Below are positions 37,225-46,143 of a stretch of 64,000 bases of DNA, piece after piece. Every line of letters starts with the position of its first letter. Within the stretch, counting starts at the first letter, position 1. A program made the translations under genes and the position numbers. This DNA comes from Halobium salinum (GTDB lineage: Archaea > Halobacteriota > Halobacteria > Halobacteriales > Haloferacaceae), in NCBI RefSeq assembly GCF_026586625.1, contig NZ_JAODIW010000010.1, forward strand, positions 248,001-312,000. The letters run 5' to 3'. The notes under the pieces were generated by a model, which was not told where the DNA came from, ran no database searches, and worked only from the letters and a program-made list of their open reading frames with translations.

Positions 37225-38726
37225 GTCCCGGCGAGCGAATCGGCTCGTTCGCCGCCGACCCGACGAGCCTCCTCCTGTACCTCGTCGCCGCGGTGCCGTT
37301 CGCGGCGGTGGCGCTCCTGGCGTCACGGGCCGCGCTCACGCTGGCCGCCGTCGGCGTCGCCCTCGGGGCGGCCTACCTGCTCTGGTCGGCGTACGTCGTC
37401 GACCGCAAGCCGGCGTTGGAACGCTACTTCGGCGTCCGGGGGTTCCTGGTCGCGGCGGTCGGCTGTGGGCTCTTTGCGGCGACCCGCGTCCACCTCGTCG
37501 CGCTCGACGTCGTCTACCTCGCCGCGTTCGTCCTGGTGGCGTTCTACTACTGGGTCGTCGGTGCGGGGGCCCTCGCGAGCGCGGGCGCCGAGGGGCCGAC
37601 CGTCGACGACGACGCGCTCCCGTCGGTCAGCGTCCTCGTCCCGGCGTACGACGAGGCGGGGTACATCGGCGAGACGGTCCGGTCGGTGCTCGAGACGGAG
37701 TACGACCCCGAACGTCTGGAGGTAATCGTCGTCGACGACGGGAGCACCGACGACACCGCCGCGGAGGCGGCGGCCGTCGACAGCGACCTCGTCAGGGTGG
37801 TCTCGAAATCCAACGGCGGCAAACACTCGGCGCTCAACTACGGGCTGTTGTTCGCCTCGAACGAGGTCGTCGTCACCGTCGACGCGGACACGACCCTCGA
37901 GTCCGATTCGCTACGACGGTTGGTCGCACCGTTCGTCGACGAACCCGACCTGGGCGGCGTCGCCGGCACCATCCGGGTCGCGAACCGCTCCGGCCTCCTC
38001 GGCCGCTGTCAGGCGCTCGAGTACGTCGTCGGCATCAACCTCAAGCGCCGCCTCTTCGACCGACTGGGCGCCGTCACCATCGTCCCCGGCTGTTTCGGCG
38101 CCTTCCGGCGGGAGGCGCTCGAGACGGTCTCGGGCTACGAACCGGACACGCTGACCGAGGATTTCGACGTGACGATGAAAGTGCTCCGGGCGGGCTACCG
38201 GGTCCGAGCGAGCGACGCGGTCGCGACGACCGAGGCCCCGGACGACTGGCGCAGCCTCTATCGGCAGCGCCTGCGCTGGTACCGAGGGAATCTCCTCACG
38301 CTCGTGAAACACGGCGACGTGCTCGGCGAGTCGGAGGCGGGGTACCTTCACCGGCTCGCGTACCCCCTCTGGCTCGTCGAGTCGCTATTCCTGCCGGCGG
38401 CGGGGGTCGTCGTGCTCGGCGCCGTCGGGTGGTCGCTGGCGACCGGGGAGACCGCCGTCGTCGCGACGCTCGTCGCCTTCCTCGCTCTCGTCGGCGTCGC
38501 GCTCGCCCTCGCAGTTCGCCTCGGCGACGAGGACCCCCGCCTCCTGCTGGTCGCCCCGCTACTCGTCGTCGGTTACAAGACCGTCGTCGACCTCGTGCTC
38601 CTCCGCAGCCTGTGCGACGTCGTCACCGGCCGCTACGTGACGTGGACCCACCCGGACCGTATTCGACAGACGACGGAGGCGGCGACGGCCGAGCCGTCTA
38701 CGACCGAGACGTCCACCGCCGGGTAG
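37221..38726 (+). CDS. Processive family 2 glycosyltransferase
   Basis: A 501-residue membrane enzyme. N-terminal helices lead to a GT2 domain with VSVLVPAYDEAGYIGETVR, VVDDGSTDDT, the DxD-type VTVDADT, the TED motif and the QxxRW-like RQRLRWYRG of processive synthases such as NodC or PgaC. C-terminal membrane helices follow. It is coupled by ATGA to the deacetylase, a classic synthase-deacetylase pairing. Confidence 0.9.
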   Translation: MSPGERIGSFAADPTSLLLYLVAAVPFAAVALLASRAALTLAAVGVALGAAYLLWSAYVVDRKPALERYFGVRGFLVAAVGCGLFAATRVHLVALDVVYLAAFVLVAFYYWVVGAGALASAGAEGPTVDDDALPSVSVLVPAYDEAGYIGETVRSVLETEYDPERLEVIVVDDGSTDDTAAEAAAVDSDLVRVVSKSNGGKHSALNYGLLFASNEVVVTVDADTTLESDSLRRLVAPFVDEPDLGGVAGTIRVANRSGLLGRCQALEYVVGINLKRRLFDRLGAVTIVPGCFGAFRREALETVSGYEPDTLTEDFDVTMKVLRAGYRVRASDAVATTEAPDDWRSLYRQRLRWYRGNLLTLVKHGDVLGESEAGYLHRLAYPLWLVESLFLPAAGVVVLGAVGWSLATGETAVVATLVAFLALVGVALALAVRLGDEDPRLLLVAPLLVVGYKTVVDLVLLRSLCDVVTGRYVTWTHPDRIRQTTEAATAEPSTTETSTAG

Positions 38727-38742
38727 CAACCTTAACGAACCG

Positions 38743-38757
38743 GGGCAACATTTGCCC
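38743..38757. promoter_or_regulatory. Perfect inverted repeat before the cysteine synthase gene
   Basis: GGGCAA-CAT-TTGCCC lies 5 bp before the ATG at 38762. The TATA-like CTTAAC at 38731-38736 would place transcription start inside it, so it could be an operator. Regulator unknown. Confidence 0.4.
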
Positions 38758-38761
38758 GGGC

Positions 38762-39742
38762 ATGACGACCCACCGCGAACCCCTCGACTCGGTGCTCGAC
38801 ACGGTCGGGGAGACACCGCTCGTCCGGGTGCAGGCGAGCCCGGACGAGGTGCCCGTCTACGCCAAACTGGAGTCGTTCAACCCCGGTGCCAGCATCAAGG
38901 ACCGAATCGGCAGGTACATGCTCGAAGCGATGCTCGACGACGGGACGCTCCCCGAGGGGGGGACGGTCGTCGAACCGACTGCCGGCAACACCGGCATCGG
39001 CTTCGCCGTCGCGGCCGGGCAACTCGACGTGGACGCCGTCTTCGTCGTCCCCGAGCGCTTCTCCGTGGAGAAACAACAGCTGATGCGCGCCCTCGGCGCC
39101 GAGGTCATCAACACGCCCACCGCCGACGGGATGGGCGGCGCCATCGACCGCGCCCACCAGCTCGCCGAGGAGTTGGACGACGCCGTGGTGCCCCAGCAGT
39201 TCTCCAACCCGCTGAACGTCGAGGCCCACTACGAGACGACCGGGCCGGAGGTGTACGAGGCGCTCGGCGACCGCGTCGGCGCCGTCGTCGCCGGCTGTGG
39301 CACCGCCGGGACGCTGATGGGGATGGCACAGTACGCCCGCGAGCAGCACCCGGACACCTACGTCGCCGCCGTCGAACCCGAGGGGTCGCTCTATCGGACG
39401 CTCGTCGGGCGGGACGTCGAGGAGGGCGAGTACAAGACGGAGGGTATCGGCACCCACGAGCCGGCGACGAACGAGCTGTTCGACCCCGAACTCGTCGACG
39501 ACGTGCTCTCCTTCTCCGACCGCGACATCCATACCGAGATGCAGCGGCTGGCCCGTGAGGAGGGCCAACTCGTCGCCTCCAGCGCGGCGGCCAACTCGCT
39601 CGCGGCCCGTGAGGTCGCCCGCCGGGCGGTCGACGGCGAAATCGAACTGCCCGGCGACGCCGTCGTCACCGTCTTCGCCGACTCCAGCGAGCGCTACCTC
39701 TCGAAGGGCGTCTACGGCGACTTCGAGGCGTGGCAGGGGTGA
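38762..39742 (+). CDS. Cysteine synthase
   Basis: A 326-residue PLP enzyme of the O-acetylserine sulfhydrylase/cystathionine beta-synthase family. The PLP lysine is K46 in NPGASIKDRIG, the substrate loop is PTAGNTGIGFA, and the phosphate loop is VVAGCGTAGTLMG. It makes cysteine from an activated serine and sulfide. It has a compact length with no CBS domain. Confidence 0.93.
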   Translation: MTTHREPLDSVLDTVGETPLVRVQASPDEVPVYAKLESFNPGASIKDRIGRYMLEAMLDDGTLPEGGTVVEPTAGNTGIGFAVAAGQLDVDAVFVVPERFSVEKQQLMRALGAEVINTPTADGMGGAIDRAHQLAEELDDAVVPQQFSNPLNVEAHYETTGPEVYEALGDRVGAVVAGCGTAGTLMGMAQYAREQHPDTYVAAVEPEGSLYRTLVGRDVEEGEYKTEGIGTHEPATNELFDPELVDDVLSFSDRDIHTEMQRLAREEGQLVASSAAANSLAAREVARRAVDGEIELPGDAVVTVFADSSERYLSKGVYGDFEAWQG

Positions 39743-39769
39743 GCGCGGCCGCCCTCCCCACCCGGCGGC

Positions 39770-40192
39770 TCAGCCCGACAGCCGCTCGTGTTCGACCTTC
39801 ATACAGCGGTCCTGGACGACCCGGAGCCCCGCCTCCTCGGCGCGTTTCGCGGCCTCGTCGTCTCGGATGCCGAGTTGGAGCCAGACCGCCCGCACGTCGC
39901 CGCGGCTCTCGCGGCGCTCGACGACCTGGTCGACGATTCCGGCGACCTCCTCGCTCGGCCGGAACACGTTGACGAGGTCGATCTCCCCCTCGACGTCGGC
40001 GAGAGAGTCGACCGCCTCGACGCCGAGCACCTCGTCGGCGTAGGGGTTGACGGGGTGAATCTCGTACCCGTGGCGCTGGAGGTACGCGGGGATGTCGTGG
40101 GCGGCCTTGCCGGGCGTCGAGGAGCAGCCGACGACGGCGATACGGTCGAGGTCGAGCAGTTCTCGAAGGTAGGTGTCGGCCGTGATGGGCAT
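39770..40192 (-). CDS. CoA-binding domain protein
   Basis: A 140-residue Rossmann-fold protein of the CoA-binding family. RIAVVGCSSTPGKAAHDIPA and YEIHPVNPYADEVLG are the strand-loop-helix and second strand. The ATG at 40192 matches the family start. Such proteins bind coenzyme A-like cofactors; the partner is unknown. Confidence 0.88.
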   Translation of the reverse strand: MPITADTYLRELLDLDRIAVVGCSSTPGKAAHDIPAYLQRHGYEIHPVNPYADEVLGVEAVDSLADVEGEIDLVNVFRPSEEVAGIVDQVVERRESRGDVRAVWLQLGIRDDEAAKRAEEAGLRVVQDRCMKVEHERLSG

Positions 40193-40271
40193 AGTGTGAG
40201 AGACGTGACCGTACCTCAAAAGCGTTCGCCGCCGCGACCGGCGTGCGGAGCCGTCCCGGACGAGGCCGTGC

Positions 40272-40883
40272 TCAGACCTCGGCGATCTTGACGACGGGTT
40301 CTCCGTCCTCGCTGGTCTCGACGACGCCGTCGAACAGCTGTTTGAGCGTGTTCAGCGTCCGGTCGTCGTGGATGGAGGCGTCGATGCAGAACAGGCCGAG
40401 ACCGTCGACGCTCTGGATGCGACCGGTGAACACGTGGAGGAACCTGAAGACGGTCTGCAGGTCCGAGTACATCAGCAGCGTCGACAGCGAGTGGACCATG
40501 ACGCGGTTCCGGCGGATGCCGCGGTCCTGGTAGAACGCCTGAAGGAACTCCGAGAGCTTGATTCCGATGCCGGTCATGTCGACCGGCGAGGAGGTGTACT
40601 TCACCCGGTCGTCGTCGCGCACGTCGTTGACGCCCTGCTGGCGAGTGACGCAGTCGACGACGGCGACGGGGCTGTCCGCGTGGGAGACGCGCTTGCCGTA
40701 CTCGTCGAGCAGTCGGCTCGCGCTGTCCTTCGTCGTGACGATGATGCCCCCGTCACCCCGACGGGTGCCGCTGGCGAGCACGTCGAGACAGAGCGCGCGC
40801 TTGCCCGACAGCGGCGGGCCGGTCACGAGGAGGTTCGTCCCCGGGTCGATGTCGGGACCGAGGTCCCGCGGGAGGTCATACAT
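40272..40883 (-). CDS. RecA-fold (RAD55/KaiC-like) ATPase, HTR-like
   Basis: A 203-residue single-domain ATPase. Walker A is VTGPPLSGKRALCLDVL (degenerate GPPLSGKR). The DxxH-type Walker B segment lies in RNRVMVHSLSTLLMYSDL. Similar haloarchaeal proteins often sit near transducer or regulator genes, but no sensory gene is adjacent here. The start is the ATG at MYDLPRDLG. Confidence 0.75.
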   Translation of the reverse strand: MYDLPRDLGPDIDPGTNLLVTGPPLSGKRALCLDVLASGTRRGDGGIIVTTKDSASRLLDEYGKRVSHADSPVAVVDCVTRQQGVNDVRDDDRVKYTSSPVDMTGIGIKLSEFLQAFYQDRGIRRNRVMVHSLSTLLMYSDLQTVFRFLHVFTGRIQSVDGLGLFCIDASIHDDRTLNTLKQLFDGVVETSEDGEPVVKIAEV

Positions 40884-41010
40884 CCGGACCCCCCCGCGTG
40901 CGCGGGCGCCGTCGCTCTCCGTCGACGGTGTGACGCACGCGCTCACGAACGTTCATCGGCTGGTAGTGAGATAACGGCTGGTGTTAATATTCTTTTTCAT
41001 TATCAGACCG

Positions 41011-41934
41011 TCAGAGTGTGAATCCGACGAGGACGGCGACCCGGCTCACGAGGAACGCCCCCGAGGCGAGCAACATCCCCGTCTTCAACAGCTCCTGGCT
41101 CCGCGTGGGGTCGCGAAACGAGTGAACGGTCGCCCCGAGCAAAAGCCCGTCGGCGGGGACGATGAGCGCGAGGTAGAGCCGGCCGAAGGTCCCGACGAGG
41201 TACGGCAGACCGCTCGCCGCGACGGCCGCCACCATCGCCACCACGCCGAGCCAGAGCGTCGGGCGCTCGCCGAGGACGATAGGAAGGGTTCGGAGCCCCT
41301 CCTGGCGGTCGCCTTCGAGGTCCTCCACGTCTTTGACTGCCTCGCGGGTGAAGGTCGCCGTCGCCGCCAGTGCGAAGAGGACGAGTAACCCGACCGGGAG
41401 CGTCGGGAGGCTGTACGGGTCGCTCGCGCTGTCGAGGACCGCCAGCCCGCCGAAGAGGAACGTCGACCCGGTGAGGTAGCCGACGACGACGTTCCCCACG
41501 CCCGGAAGCCCCTTGAAGAACTTCGTGTAGGCGACGAGCGCGAGCAGGTTGACGACTGCGACGGCGATGGCCGCCGGCGGCAACTGAAGCGCGCAGACGA
41601 CCGCCCCGAGGAAGAGACAGGCGCTGAACACGAGCGCCTCCCGCTCGGACACCGCGCCGCGGGGGATTGCCCGGTTCGGCCGGTTTATCGCGTCGATGTC
41701 GGCGTCGAAGTAGTCGTTGATGGCGTTGCCGGCGGCGGTGGCGAAGACGGTCGCGCCGACCGCGAACCCCATCGCCGCCACGTCCTCGCTTCCGCTGGTC
41801 AGCGGGAGGACGGTGAACGCGCCGATGAACGTGAGCGCCCCCGCCGCGAGGACGTTCCCCAGTCGCGAGAGCTCCACCAACCCCTGGACGAAGTCGGCGG
41901 TGGCGTTCGCGGCGGAGCGCTCGTCGACAGTCAC
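41011..41934 (-). CDS. UbiA prenyltransferase for ether-lipid synthesis
   Basis: A 307-residue integral membrane enzyme. The first Asp-rich motif is NAINDYFDADIDAINRPNR and the second is KDVEDLEGD. These match archaeal geranylgeranylglycerol-phosphate geranylgeranyltransferase, which adds the second isoprenoid chain to the core lipid. The start is the GTG at 41934; a second GTG lies 3 codons upstream. Confidence 0.9.
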   Translation of the reverse strand: MTVDERSAANATADFVQGLVELSRLGNVLAAGALTFIGAFTVLPLTSGSEDVAAMGFAVGATVFATAAGNAINDYFDADIDAINRPNRAIPRGAVSEREALVFSACLFLGAVVCALQLPPAAIAVAVVNLLALVAYTKFFKGLPGVGNVVVGYLTGSTFLFGGLAVLDSASDPYSLPTLPVGLLVLFALAATATFTREAVKDVEDLEGDRQEGLRTLPIVLGERPTLWLGVVAMVAAVAASGLPYLVGTFGRLYLALIVPADGLLLGATVHSFRDPTRSQELLKTGMLLASGAFLVSRVAVLVGFTL

Positions 41935-42106
41935 AGTTCCCACTGTACGACGACGATTCTTAAATCGCGCGGACCGGGTGGCGCGAGGGAAGCCGTTCCC
42001 ATCGGCCGACCGACGCGGTTCGCGGGCTGGCGGGCCGACGGACCGCTCGCCGGATTCTCTGCGTCCGAGCGGTCGGGCGTCGGCCTCGTGGTGACTGGAT
42101 GCCGCC

Positions 42107-42148
42107 GACTGTACGCTTCCGTCCTCCCCCGACTGTACGCTTCCGTCC
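42107..42148. repeat. Two tandem 24-bp repeats
   Basis: CGACTGTACGCTTCCGTCCT occurs twice in register, 24 bp apart, in the gap between the prenyltransferase and the beta-propeller lipoprotein. It does not appear to be coding. Confidence 0.8.
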
Positions 42149-42228
42149 TCTCGCATCGTTCCCGCCCACGAGGCGAGCCTCGTGAACTCAGGATTATGGT
42201 CTGAAACGACGTCTACTGCTCGATAGCT

Positions 42229-43569
42229 GTGAATCGACGCACGTTTCTCGCATCGAGTGTCGGAACGGTCGGAGCCGGACTCGCCGGCTGCCTTACGTCC
42301 TCCCTTCCGATGGCCCCCGACGCGCTTCCGCCGGACCCGACGCTACAGTGGACTCGTCGCTACGGCGAACGGATTACCCACGTGAAACTCGGTACCCTCG
42401 TCAGTACGGCAGACGACGGCCTCTTCGCCGCCGGCGAGCGGATGGACGGCACAGACGGTAGCCTGAGCGCGTTCCTCGTACGAACGGACCGGGCCGGGGA
42501 AGACCTCTGGCGACGAACCGTCGAGGGCTCGGCCGCGGTTGCCGCTCTCGACCCCGTCGACGGGGGGTTCCTCGTGCTCCTCGGATATCCTGCCCCCCGT
42601 TTACTCCGCCTCGACGGCGACGGGCGAACGCTGTGGACACGCGACATCGAGATGCCCGACGGGGTCGGCTTCGAGCCTGTCGCGCTCGTCGCTCGGGAGG
42701 TGGGTGGCTACGCAATCGCCGGCGTCTCCGTCGAGGGGATACGGGTGGGGCCGGACGCGTTCGCCGAACGCCGAAGTCCGGTCGTGATGGCAGTCGACAG
42801 TGATGGACACGAACGCTGGCGACGTACGTTCCCCGCCCCGGACATCATCGTGAGCTCCGACGGGAAGGGGAACGTCGAGTGGGGTCCCGGTTCGGACATC
42901 GCGACCGGAATCGCCGCGACGGGAGGCGGGTATCTCTTGGTCAGCAACCCCGAGGGGGAGCCGCCGGTCGTTCGAGCGCTCGGCGCACGCGTCGAGGAAC
43001 GGTGGCGGCGGTCGTACGGGAACGTCTACGGGGGGTATCTCCGGTCGATTACTCCGACCCCGGAGGGGTTCGTTCTCACCGGGCGGATTCTCGACCCTGA
43101 AGCGGATAGCGAGGTTCCCTGGCTGTTGGCTATCGACGACGCGGGCGAACCGTTGTGGAGCTACGGCTACCTGTTCAGCGACGGACCCGACGCCGCCGCT
43201 GCCGACTTCGCCGCACTCGAGGTCGATAGCGACGGGTCGCTGGTCGTCGCCGGAACCTACCATCCGGACGGCCACTGGAGCGACCGGTCCCGTCCGATGC
43301 TCGCCCGAATCGGCCGCGACGGCTCGCAGGTACAGTGGGTGCGCCAGTACGGCGACCGGGGCGGAATCGGAGAAGCCGTCGCTCGGACTTCCGACGGTTC
43401 GATGGTGCTCGCGGGCGAGCGCAACGGCTCTTGGACGGAGGGGCTTCTCATCCACGCCGGGCGGCCGACGGCGTCGAACCTCGGGTCGGTGCTCCCCGTT
43501 CGGATAGAGCCCGAACCCGCATCGGAGAGATTCATCCAAGACAGAAGTGGGCCATCCTCTCACCGGTGA
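42229..43569 (+). CDS. Tat lipoprotein with beta-propeller repeats
   Basis: A 446-residue protein. The N-terminus RRTFLASSVGTVGAGLAGC has the twin-arginine and lipobox features. The body is about seven blades of the type GGFLVLLGYPAPRLLRLDGD and GGYLLVSNPEGEPPVVRALG, typical of PQQ/Kelch-like propellers in haloarchaeal surface lipoproteins. The start is GTG. It ends 183 bp before the tRNA gene. Ligand unknown. Confidence 0.8.
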   Translation: MNRRTFLASSVGTVGAGLAGCLTSSLPMAPDALPPDPTLQWTRRYGERITHVKLGTLVSTADDGLFAAGERMDGTDGSLSAFLVRTDRAGEDLWRRTVEGSAAVAALDPVDGGFLVLLGYPAPRLLRLDGDGRTLWTRDIEMPDGVGFEPVALVAREVGGYAIAGVSVEGIRVGPDAFAERRSPVVMAVDSDGHERWRRTFPAPDIIVSSDGKGNVEWGPGSDIATGIAATGGGYLLVSNPEGEPPVVRALGARVEERWRRSYGNVYGGYLRSITPTPEGFVLTGRILDPEADSEVPWLLAIDDAGEPLWSYGYLFSDGPDAAAADFAALEVDSDGSLVVAGTYHPDGHWSDRSRPMLARIGRDGSQVQWVRQYGDRGGIGEAVARTSDGSMVLAGERNGSWTEGLLIHAGRPTASNLGSVLPVRIEPEPASERFIQDRSGPSSHR

Positions 43570-43719
43570 CAGCGGATTTTCCACCCTCCGACGCAACACT
43601 GCCCTGGGAGTCGTTCGGGTCAGTGCGACGTCGATAAGCCCACGGCTTCGTTCGCACACGATTACGTCACTGGGCACAGTTGACTCGGGGACACTACGGC
43701 CCGAGGACAAACCGTATGG

Positions 43720-43725
43720 TTTAAA
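43720..43725 (+). promoter_or_regulatory. TATA box of the tRNA-Arg gene
   Basis: TTTAAA sits 28-33 bp before the first base of the tRNA, the standard spacing for an archaeal promoter. Confidence 0.65.
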
Positions 43726-43752
43726 CGACCGACGCGGCTCTGCTATAGTACA

Positions 43753-43827
43753 GGGCGCTTAGCTCAGTCTGGACAGAGTGCTTGGCTTCGGACCAAGTTG
43801 CCGTGGGTTCAAATCCTGCAGCGCCCA
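43753..43827 (+). tRNA. tRNA-Arg (anticodon TCG)
   Basis: A 75-nt cloverleaf with a perfect acceptor stem (GGGCGCT pairs with AGCGCCC), D arm GCTC/GAGT, anticodon stem CTTGG/CCAAG around loop CTTCGGA giving anticodon TCG, variable loop TTGCC, and T arm around TTCAAAT. The discriminator base is A and no CCA is encoded. There is no intron. The genomic island begins directly after it, so its 3' end is the likely attachment site. Confidence 0.95.
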
Positions 43828-43828
43828 T

Positions 43829-43922
43829 TCGTTCTCCGAACGATTCAAATCCGCAAGACGGCATCATATCGCTTATAAAGCGGAGCCGTCAAACCAAGTT
43901 GATTTCGTTCGGTCACCGAACG
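43829..43922. other. Cluster of inverted repeats at the island's left edge
   Basis: Three structures follow the tRNA: TCGTTC-TCC-GAACGA at 43829-43843; a nested stem GACGGC...GCCGTC (43856-43890) around CGCTT-ATA-AAGCG; and CGTTCGGT-C-ACCGAACG at 43906-43922. A partial echo of the tRNA T arm (ATTCAAATCC then GCA) lies at 43843-43855. These could be recombinase or excisionase sites or a terminator. Confidence 0.55.
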
Positions 43923-44060
43923 GGGGTCCACGCTATCCCGCGATTCGTCAACATCTAAAACGCAGACGAGTGCAAAACCATTGTCGATTGTTGTGGTCTA
44001 ATTGTCAATCCGTTCCCGTCGGAGATTGATCTTGAGGGGGACTCGGTTATGAGGTGAGAC

Positions 44061-44287
44061 GTGTTCGGAACCGGACGGGTACAGCCGACCCGTGCTTACG
44101 GCTACCTAGAGTGCCGTTCTCCCGGCAAAGAGTGTAAGTATTGCTGTGCAAGGCATGCAGCCGAGTGGTCCCTATCGAATCTTGGATTAGCCAATGGCTA
44201 GCCTGCGAGGATTGGTATGAAGACGACTGTGCCGGCTGTTCCGGAGCGTCTTTCCCCCGCATTTGTAATACTATCAGGAAGGTTTAA
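44061..44287 (+). pseudogene. Possible frameshifted Cys-rich small protein
   Basis: Two overlapping short frames are both rich in cysteine. Frame one (GTG 44061 to stop 44199-44201) contains LECRSPGKECKYCCARH. Frame two (GTG 44165 to stop 44285-44287) contains ACEDWYEDDCAGCSG and ends RICNTIRKV. Joined by one shift near 44165-44195 they would give a zinc-binding protein of about 75 residues. It ends 25 bp before the next gene. This may instead be two tiny genes or chance. Confidence 0.3.
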
Positions 44288-44312
44288 CAGATGAACACTC
44301 CATATATCTTCT

Positions 44313-45302
44313 ATGTCTGGGGGAGAAAAATTCACCGTCTATTCAATGAAGTTGCAGCCTGCGAAACAGACCGGTTTCTATGATGCCTGCCGCCAACACA
44401 ATATCATCGGAACCGGATGGGACCCCAATGGTCCCCAGAAATCTCCTGATGATATTGAGCAAGCCCACCGCGCCGCCGGACGGACGACCAAGAGCGGAAG
44501 ACTGCGTCATGAACTCCGCTACATCATCCACGGAATGAACAGTGGCGAGGATGGATCGCCGTCAGATTATGTCTGGGTGAACGAAGGGAGCAAGTACGCT
44601 ATTTGTAAGGTCAAATCGGAATGCGTGACCAGTTACGATGTAAAAGAGGAACTCCGCGAAGACCTAACCAACGAAAACGGGGCACAAATATATAACATCC
44701 GTCGGGTTGAGTGGACAGATGTCCCAGTGAACTTCGTACCGGGATACGTGCAGCGCAAGTTCACAGGTCGTTTCGGAACGCTGAACAAGATGAAGACAGG
44801 TGTTGATGCAGACGCTAAGCGCGTCATCCAACATCTTCATTCAATTGATGACTTTGATACGGAGCGCTCTGTATCGCTGGATAAGCTACAATCAGCTGTA
44901 GAGGCTCTCGATGCTGATACCCTGTTCAGTATTTTAGATGCCGACGATACCGAGGAGTTGGTACTAGACTACCTCCAATCAAAGGGCTGGCGACTTACAA
45001 AATACTCAACTGGCGACTCGCAAGCAACGTATGAATGCGAACTCCGGCGCGTTACTGACCAGAATCGCGAAACTGCCTACGTGCAGGTTAAATCTGGCAG
45101 TGCAACTGTTGATCCACAGGATTATACAGAACTGGCAAAGCAAGGAAGAGTGTTCTTGTTCAGTAACTTGATGGGCACTGAAGAAGATAGTATTCCTCAG
45201 AACATTTCTGTCTTGGAACCAAATGAACTCATGCAACATCTCCAAGAGAATCTTGGATGGCTTCCAATGCCGACGCTCCTCCGTCTCTCGACTTCGATAT
45301 AG
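44313..45302 (+). CDS. Candidate modification-dependent nuclease: reader-like domain plus Mrr-like domain
   Basis: A 329-residue protein of unknown activity. The N-terminal half has the pattern of a PUA/EVE-like reader: HNIIGTGW, then SDYVWVNEGSKYAICKV and RVEWTDVPVNFVPGYVQRKF. The C-terminal half looks like a restriction-endonuclease fold: LVLDYLQSKGWRLTKY, then YECELRR and AYVQVKSG, where E and QxK fit the PD-(D/E)xK variant used by Mrr enzymes. Together this suggests a type IV restriction enzyme. It is an inference from motifs, without a search. Confidence 0.6.
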   Translation: MSGGEKFTVYSMKLQPAKQTGFYDACRQHNIIGTGWDPNGPQKSPDDIEQAHRAAGRTTKSGRLRHELRYIIHGMNSGEDGSPSDYVWVNEGSKYAICKVKSECVTSYDVKEELREDLTNENGAQIYNIRRVEWTDVPVNFVPGYVQRKFTGRFGTLNKMKTGVDADAKRVIQHLHSIDDFDTERSVSLDKLQSAVEALDADTLFSILDADDTEELVLDYLQSKGWRLTKYSTGDSQATYECELRRVTDQNRETAYVQVKSGSATVDPQDYTELAKQGRVFLFSNLMGTEEDSIPQNISVLEPNELMQHLQENLGWLPMPTLLRLSTSI

Positions 45303-45362
45303 CGATTGATAGAAAGTCTTGGAAGCTATGGGGCGCGATGCCGTTCATCGCTCTTTACTTGC

Positions 45363-45749
45363 TCATCTGATTTCTGGACCGGTCTCTCCGGCGACAAAAA
45401 ATAGTGTGTAGAGGAATTTACCGCAGTGGCAGCTCGCCTCACCATTCTTCGGGTTAATATATCGAAGGCTGGGACGCCCCTCGCTACTATAACGTATCGC
45501 GTAGTATCCATCCTGTTCACCTCGAAGCGTTATCTGGCGTTCGCCTTCCTCTTCAACTATACTTACGACCGTAACAGGCTTGTGAACAGTATCTTTCTCG
45601 CCAGCAAACACGACCCGATCACCAACGTGAAGAAATTCAAGCAACCGTCGTAGTTCACCAAGGCCATCGCCATTTTCTGGAGGAGATACTCGACCGTTGT
45701 TACCACCGATAGAGTGGATGTAGCCGCCTCTAGTAGCGCTCTGTGCCAT
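45363..45749 (-). CDS. Small hypothetical protein
   Basis: A 128-residue acidic protein starting at an ATG. The body is beta-rich (LEFLHVGDRVVFAGEKDT, VTVVSIVEEEGERQITLRG) with a later NPKNGEASCHCGKF segment containing two cysteines and a histidine. It resembles small haloarchaeal proteins with an SH3-like barrel. It converges with the nuclease candidate. Function unknown. Confidence 0.45.
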   Translation of the reverse strand: MAQSATRGGYIHSIGGNNGRVSPPENGDGLGELRRLLEFLHVGDRVVFAGEKDTVHKPVTVVSIVEEEGERQITLRGEQDGYYAIRYSSEGRPSLRYINPKNGEASCHCGKFLYTLFFVAGETGPEIR

Positions 45750-46143
45750 GCTGTTGAATCGTCCCAACCGATCATCAATAGAGTGTGATAGTAGATAACC
45801 TCCGTCTCAGCACAGCTACAGAGAGCGGTGGATGTGTCGCTGGGACAGTCATGAGAAGGCGGACCGCACGCGCGACCATTACCATGGGTTTCCCTGAGAC
45901 TGCCACGAGAATGGAGGAACCAAGGCTATCCTCGAGAATTCGCGGAAGTGATCGCCAGAGTGGCCGGAATAACGCTTCGGGACACGGTATTCCTGAGGAG
46001 AGAATCCTATGGGTGCCCCTGAGAGACAGAGATAACGTGATGTTCGAGGTGGGGATGGAATCTGACAGGATACCGAATGGTCGACAATGAGTCCAGTCCT
46101 TTCCTGTGAACGCTTTGAAGTACTTGTGTTGAGAGCCAAGCAT
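45750..46143. other. Gene-free stretch in the island
   Basis: Frames of 85-122 codons exist on both strands here but have no protein-like composition, no promoter in place and overlap each other. Nothing convincing was found. Confidence 0.4.

Noticed and set aside
45775-46143. Overlapping frames on both strands (101 and 122 codons)
   Set aside because: Poor composition, mutually overlapping, no promoter placement; none resembles a protein.
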